This document shows positions 5,978 to 7,960 of a stretch of 7,960 nucleotides of DNA, one piece after another. The DNA is taken from the NCBI GenBank assembly GCA_027730885.1, contig JAQCHM010000141.1, positions 1 through 7,960 on the forward strand. The letters run 5' to 3'. Source of the DNA: Actinomycetota bacterium. GTDB lineage: Bacteria > Actinomycetota > Acidimicrobiia > Acidimicrobiales > SZUA-35. Numbering within the stretch: the stretch's first letter is position 1; each line of letters opens with the position of its first letter. The position numbers and the translations under genes were made by a program. The notes beneath the pieces were generated by a model. It had not been told where the DNA came from. It saw only the letters and a list, made by a program, of their open reading frames with translations, and did no database searches.

Positions 5978-6955
5978 GTGCCGACCACACCACCCCCAAT
6001 GCCTTCGTTCATTCCACCGATGAAGGCCGTCAGCCGACCGCGGCGCATTGCCTCGTTCACCGATGACTGGGCGATCGAACTCAAGTGGGACGGCATGCGC
6101 ATGCAGGCGCACATCGGGCGCGGTGGGACGGCCTTGTATTCGGGTTCGGGAAAGGTGGTCACCTCGGGCTTGCCTGAGCTCGCGCTGCTGGACGCCGACG
6201 TGGGCATCGACGCGGTACTCGATGGGGAACTCGTTGTGTTCAGCGACGGCCGGCCGTCGTTCTCACATCTGCAGCAGCGCATCCACGTGGCCCAGCCGAA
6301 CGCACAGCTGTCAGCTGAGTACCCCGTCGTCTATTTGATCTTCGATCTCCTCTCGCTCGACGGCCACGAGCTCGGTGGCTTGCCGTACCGAGAACGGCGA
6401 AGACTGCTCGAATCCCTGATCGATGACGGCCCAGCATGGAAAGTTCCTTCGTTTCACGTGGGTACGGCCTCAGCTCTCCTCGAGCTGGCCGAGACGCGAG
6501 GACTCGAGGGAATCGTGGCCAAGCGACTCGAGAGCTCGTATCAGCCAGGGCGACGAAGCCCGGACTGGGTAAAGGTCAAGATTCGCCACCGCCAGGAGTT
6601 CGTCGTCGGGGGCTGGGCCGAGGGAAGGAACTCGCTTCAGGGGCAGATCGGTTCGTTGGTCGTCGGCGTTCAGGGCCCGGGAGGCCTCGCGTTCGCAGGA
6701 TCGGTTGGGTCCGGCCTGACCGAGGCCGAGCGAGCCCGGCTCGCCGGTCAGTTGGCGTCAGGGCCTCAACCTTTCGCCGGAGATGCCCGGCTGATCCTGG
6801 ACGCTCTCCCCCAAGAACCTCACTGGGTCGTACCCGACCTGGTCGTCGAGATCGAGTACTCGCTCTGGCCCGAAGGCGGATCACTCTGGCATCCGGTCTA
6901 CCTGGGCCAGCGCGTCGATCGCGACCCGGCAGACGTGGTTCGGGAGATGACCTAG
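5978..6955 (+). CDS. ATP-dependent DNA ligase (LigD ligase-domain/LigC-like)
   Basis: The 325-residue protein is a compact ATP-dependent DNA ligase with a nucleotidyltransferase domain (about 10-200) and a C-terminal OB domain (about 205-322). It should seal nicks through an enzyme-AMP intermediate, probably in repair. The motif I lysine is Lys36 in ELKWDG (34-39). LDGELVVF (81-88), LIFDLLSLDG (120-129, motif III area), EGIVAKRLESSY (177-188, motif IV) and WVKVK (197-201, motif V) are intact. LWHPVYLGQRVDRDP (303-317) resembles the LigD C-terminal end. One key position differs: the usual SRNG-type motif Ia is SGSGK (55-59), losing its arginine. No polymerase, nuclease or Ku gene is adjacent. 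GTG 5978 is supported by GGGAG (5966-5970) seven bases upstream; ATG 5999 is an unlikely alternative. Confidence 0.9.
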   Translation: MPTTPPPMPSFIPPMKAVSRPRRIASFTDDWAIELKWDGMRMQAHIGRGGTALYSGSGKVVTSGLPELALLDADVGIDAVLDGELVVFSDGRPSFSHLQQRIHVAQPNAQLSAEYPVVYLIFDLLSLDGHELGGLPYRERRRLLESLIDDGPAWKVPSFHVGTASALLELAETRGLEGIVAKRLESSYQPGRRSPDWVKVKIRHRQEFVVGGWAEGRNSLQGQIGSLVVGVQGPGGLAFAGSVGSGLTEAERARLAGQLASGPQPFAGDARLILDALPQEPHWVVPDLVVEIEYSLWPEGGSLWHPVYLGQRVDRDPADVVREMT

Positions 6956-6958
6956 ACT
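6953..6958 (+). promoter_or_regulatory. Probable -10 box (TAGACT) inside the ligase stop codon region
   Basis: TAGACT begins with the ligase TAG stop and ends eight bases before ATG 6967, so the next gene may have its own leaderless promoter. No Shine-Dalgarno sequence is present in the 11-base gap, which supports leaderless initiation. Confidence 0.5.
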
Positions 6959-6966
6959 GCCCGACA

Positions 6967-7314
6967 ATGCGGGATGGCACGTCAGACTCGATTCGCCTCG
7001 CCTTTCCGGCGTCGCCGGAGTTTGCCCGGATCGCCAGGATCGGCTTGGCCGGATTGGCATTCCGGCTCGGCATCGAGGTCGCCGTGGTCGAACGACTCAG
7101 ACTGGCCGCCGACCTCTGCGTCGCGTTGTTGGCGGGCGATGGGCGGATCGTCGTCGAGGCCCGGTGGGGTCCCGGGCACCTCGACGTCGATCTGACTCGC
7201 CACGGGTCCGAGCTCGACGAGGACGCCTTCGCCCTGGCGTTCGGAGCGCTGGCCGCGCTGGTCGACCGCGTCGAGGCCCTACCTGAAGGCATTTCGTTCG
7301 GTCTCTCCGACTGA
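6967..7314 (+). CDS. Degenerate anti-sigma regulatory factor-like (HATPase-related) protein
   Basis: The 115-residue product resembles the N-terminal half of RsbW/SpoIIAB-type anti-sigma factors of actinobacteria: IRLAFPASPEFARIARIGLA (9-28), followed by LAFRLGIEVAVVERLRLAADLC (30-51). In active members the last helix carries the ATP-binding N-box (Glu with Asn four residues on). Here the region reads AADLCVALL (47-55), with Asp49 and Ala53, and no DxGxG-type motif follows, so ATP binding and kinase activity look lost. The rest has two beta-strands (about 60-77) and a terminal helix (85-105). No sigma factor or antagonist gene is adjacent. ATG 6967 is chosen because the in-frame upstream extension lies wholly within the ligase gene and a TAGACT box precedes this ATG. 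Assignment is by recalled pattern, so moderate. Confidence 0.6.
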   Translation: MRDGTSDSIRLAFPASPEFARIARIGLAGLAFRLGIEVAVVERLRLAADLCVALLAGDGRIVVEARWGPGHLDVDLTRHGSELDEDAFALAFGALAALVDRVEALPEGISFGLSD

Positions 7315-7323
7315 CAGCGTCAG
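7311..7323. terminator. Small hairpin containing both stop codons at a convergent junction
   Basis: CTGAC (7311-7315) pairs with GTCAG (7319-7323) around loop AGC. The left arm holds the TGA of the plus-strand gene and the right arm the TGA of minus-strand dUTPase. The stem is only five pairs and has no T tract, so it is at best a weak bidirectional terminator. Confidence 0.3.
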
Positions 7324-7775
7324 CCCGTGCTCCCGAATCCGCTGACGCCCCGGTCGTCCGGCGCGGCAGGCAAGACGCCGACGAGCGCGAGGGTGAGGTC
7401 GGGGACGGGCAACACGAGGAGCTGGGCGATCCGCTGCCCTCGTTCGAAAACGAAGTCCTCGTCGCCGTGGTTGATGAGCACCACCTTGATCTCGCCGCGA
7501 TAGCCCGAGTCGATCAGCCCCGGCGCATTGAGTACCGTCACCCCGGAGTTGAGGGCGAGTCCGGACCGCGGCAGGACGAGCGCGCAAACGCGATCGGGGA
7601 CCGCGACAGCGAACCCGGTCGGCACCAAGCGACGTTGGCCGGGTCCGATGACGCCGCCCTCGCGCGCCGGGAGATCGACCGCGGCATCCCCGACACGCGC
7701 CTTGGCCGGCGCGGCCAGCGCCCGATCGAGGGCCTCGAGGTACACGGTCAACGATCGACCGGCAGGATCATCCAT
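7320..7775 (-). CDS. dut: dUTP diphosphatase (dUTPase)
   Basis: The 151-residue protein hydrolyses dUTP to dUMP and pyrophosphate, keeping uracil out of DNA and supplying the thymidylate precursor; the family acts as a homotrimer. All five motifs are present: motif I DAAVDLPA (30-37), motif II PRSGLA (69-74), motif III GVTVLNAPGLIDSGYRGEI (78-96) with the catalytic Asp89 and base-stacking Tyr92, motif IV RGQRIAQLLV (112-121), and motif V RGVSGFGSTG (142-151), which forms the flexible C-terminal arm over the neighbouring active site. Length is standard. The ATG at 7773-7775 (complement) is chosen because a TACAGT -10 box lies eight bases upstream and the longer frame would run into the divergent oligoribonuclease gene. 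Confidence 0.95.
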   Translation of the reverse strand: MDDPAGRSLTVYLEALDRALAAPAKARVGDAAVDLPAREGGVIGPGQRRLVPTGFAVAVPDRVCALVLPRSGLALNSGVTVLNAPGLIDSGYRGEIKVVLINHGDEDFVFERGQRIAQLLVLPVPDLTLALVGVLPAAPDDRGVSGFGSTG

Positions 7776-7783
7776 CAGTAGGA

Positions 7784-7789
7784 ACTGTA
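7784..7789 (-). promoter_or_regulatory. Probable -10 box (TACAGT) of the dUTPase promoter
   Basis: Read on the minus strand, TACAGT matches TANNNT and ends eight bases before the dUTPase ATG, consistent with a leaderless or near-leaderless transcript. No Shine-Dalgarno sequence is present. Confidence 0.5.
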
Positions 7790-7799
7790 TTCCCACCGG

Positions 7800-7805
7800 T
7801 AGGGT
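7800..7805 (+). promoter_or_regulatory. Probable -10 box (TAGGGT) of the oligoribonuclease promoter
   Basis: TAGGGT matches TANNNT and is followed by six bases and GTG 7812, so transcription would begin at the start codon. The same bases could instead be read as a weak AGGG Shine-Dalgarno sequence; sequence alone does not decide. Confidence 0.45.
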
Positions 7806-7811
7806 GACGCC

Positions 7812-7960
7812 GTGTTGGTATGGATGGATCTCGAGATGACCGGCCTGGACCCCAAGCAGCACGTGATCGTCGAGATCGCGACGCTGATCACTGACGACGA
7901 ACTCAACGTGGTCGCAGAAGGACCCGACCTCGTGATCTTCGCGACCGAGGAGCACCTGGC
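7812..7960 (+). CDS. orn: Oligoribonuclease, N-terminal part (cut by window edge)
   Basis: The first 49 residues match Orn, the DEDDh 3'-5' exoribonuclease that degrades di- and short oligoribonucleotides, including the pGpG left from cyclic di-GMP breakdown. The visible ExoI motif LVWMDLEMTGLD (2-13) contains the metal-binding Asp6 and Glu8. The segment IVEIATLITDDELNVVAEGP (19-38) is also typical of Orn. The other catalytic motifs lie beyond the window, so intactness cannot be judged. GTG 7812 gives exactly the family N-terminus. It is divergent from dUTPase with 36 bases between the start codons. Confidence 0.93.
   Translation, partial: MLVWMDLEMTGLDPKQHVIVEIATLITDDELNVVAEGPDLVIFATEEHL

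Noticed and set aside
6436..6966. Upstream in-frame extension of the anti-sigma-like gene
   Set aside because: It lies inside the ligase gene in another frame and has Arg/Gly-rich noise; ATG 6967 has its own -10 box.
7776..7955. N-terminal extension of dUTPase
   Set aside because: It would cover the oligoribonuclease start; the 151-residue form has normal family length.
1..7960. CRISPR array, insertion sequence or phage cargo
   Set aside because: No regularly spaced repeats, transposase, integrase or terminal inverted repeats were seen; the tRNA 3' end is not duplicated in the window.

Overview
This GC-rich window looks like chromosomal DNA of an actinomycete-type bacterium, possibly of the Acidimicrobiia. 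The evidence is GTG starts, extreme G/C at third codon positions, a tRNA gene without encoded CCA, and several -10 boxes (TANNNT) set 6-8 bases before a start codon, as at leaderless actinobacterial promoters. Gene content agrees: an Orn-type oligoribonuclease, a soluble diiron acyl-ACP desaturase and a LigD-type ATP-dependent ligase. The class-level assignment is inference.

Layout. Positions 1-149 hold the 5' end of a minus-strand gene for a probable secreted protein or lipoprotein. A tRNA-Lys(UUU) follows at 206-279, with a GC-rich hairpin after it. A small SH3-like hypothetical gene (345-725) overlaps a lipoprotein glutamine cyclotransferase (722-1615). Then comes a tight four-gene plus-strand run: a luciferase-like flavin monooxygenase (1695-2966), an alpha/beta hydrolase (2968-3762) and two paralogous flavodoxin-fold NAD(P)H oxidoreductases (about 3772-4368 and 4385-4969). 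The run ends tail to tail with a minus-strand acyl-ACP desaturase (4992-5939). A perfect 20-bp palindrome (5948-5967) separates the desaturase from a divergent ATP-dependent DNA ligase (5978-6955). A short orphan anti-sigma/HATPase-like gene (6967-7314) meets dUTPase (7320-7775, minus). dUTPase is divergent from the start of oligoribonuclease (7812 to the window end).

How the genes work together. The most coherent unit is 1695-4969. A flavin-dependent monooxygenase, a serine hydrolase and two NAD(P)H:flavin/quinone-type reductases could form a small oxidative catabolic or detoxification module, with reductases supplying reduced flavin and the hydrolase opening an ester or lactone product. The substrate cannot be read from the sequence. 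The third gene of this run has no ATG, GTG or TTG start where its family N-terminus begins, and lies in the same frame as the hydrolase behind a single TAG. The palindrome between desaturase and ligase has the form of a TetR-family operator and overlaps the probable desaturase promoter. dUTPase and Orn are housekeeping nucleotide and RNA turnover enzymes. I see no CRISPR array, insertion sequence, phage gene or known defence system.
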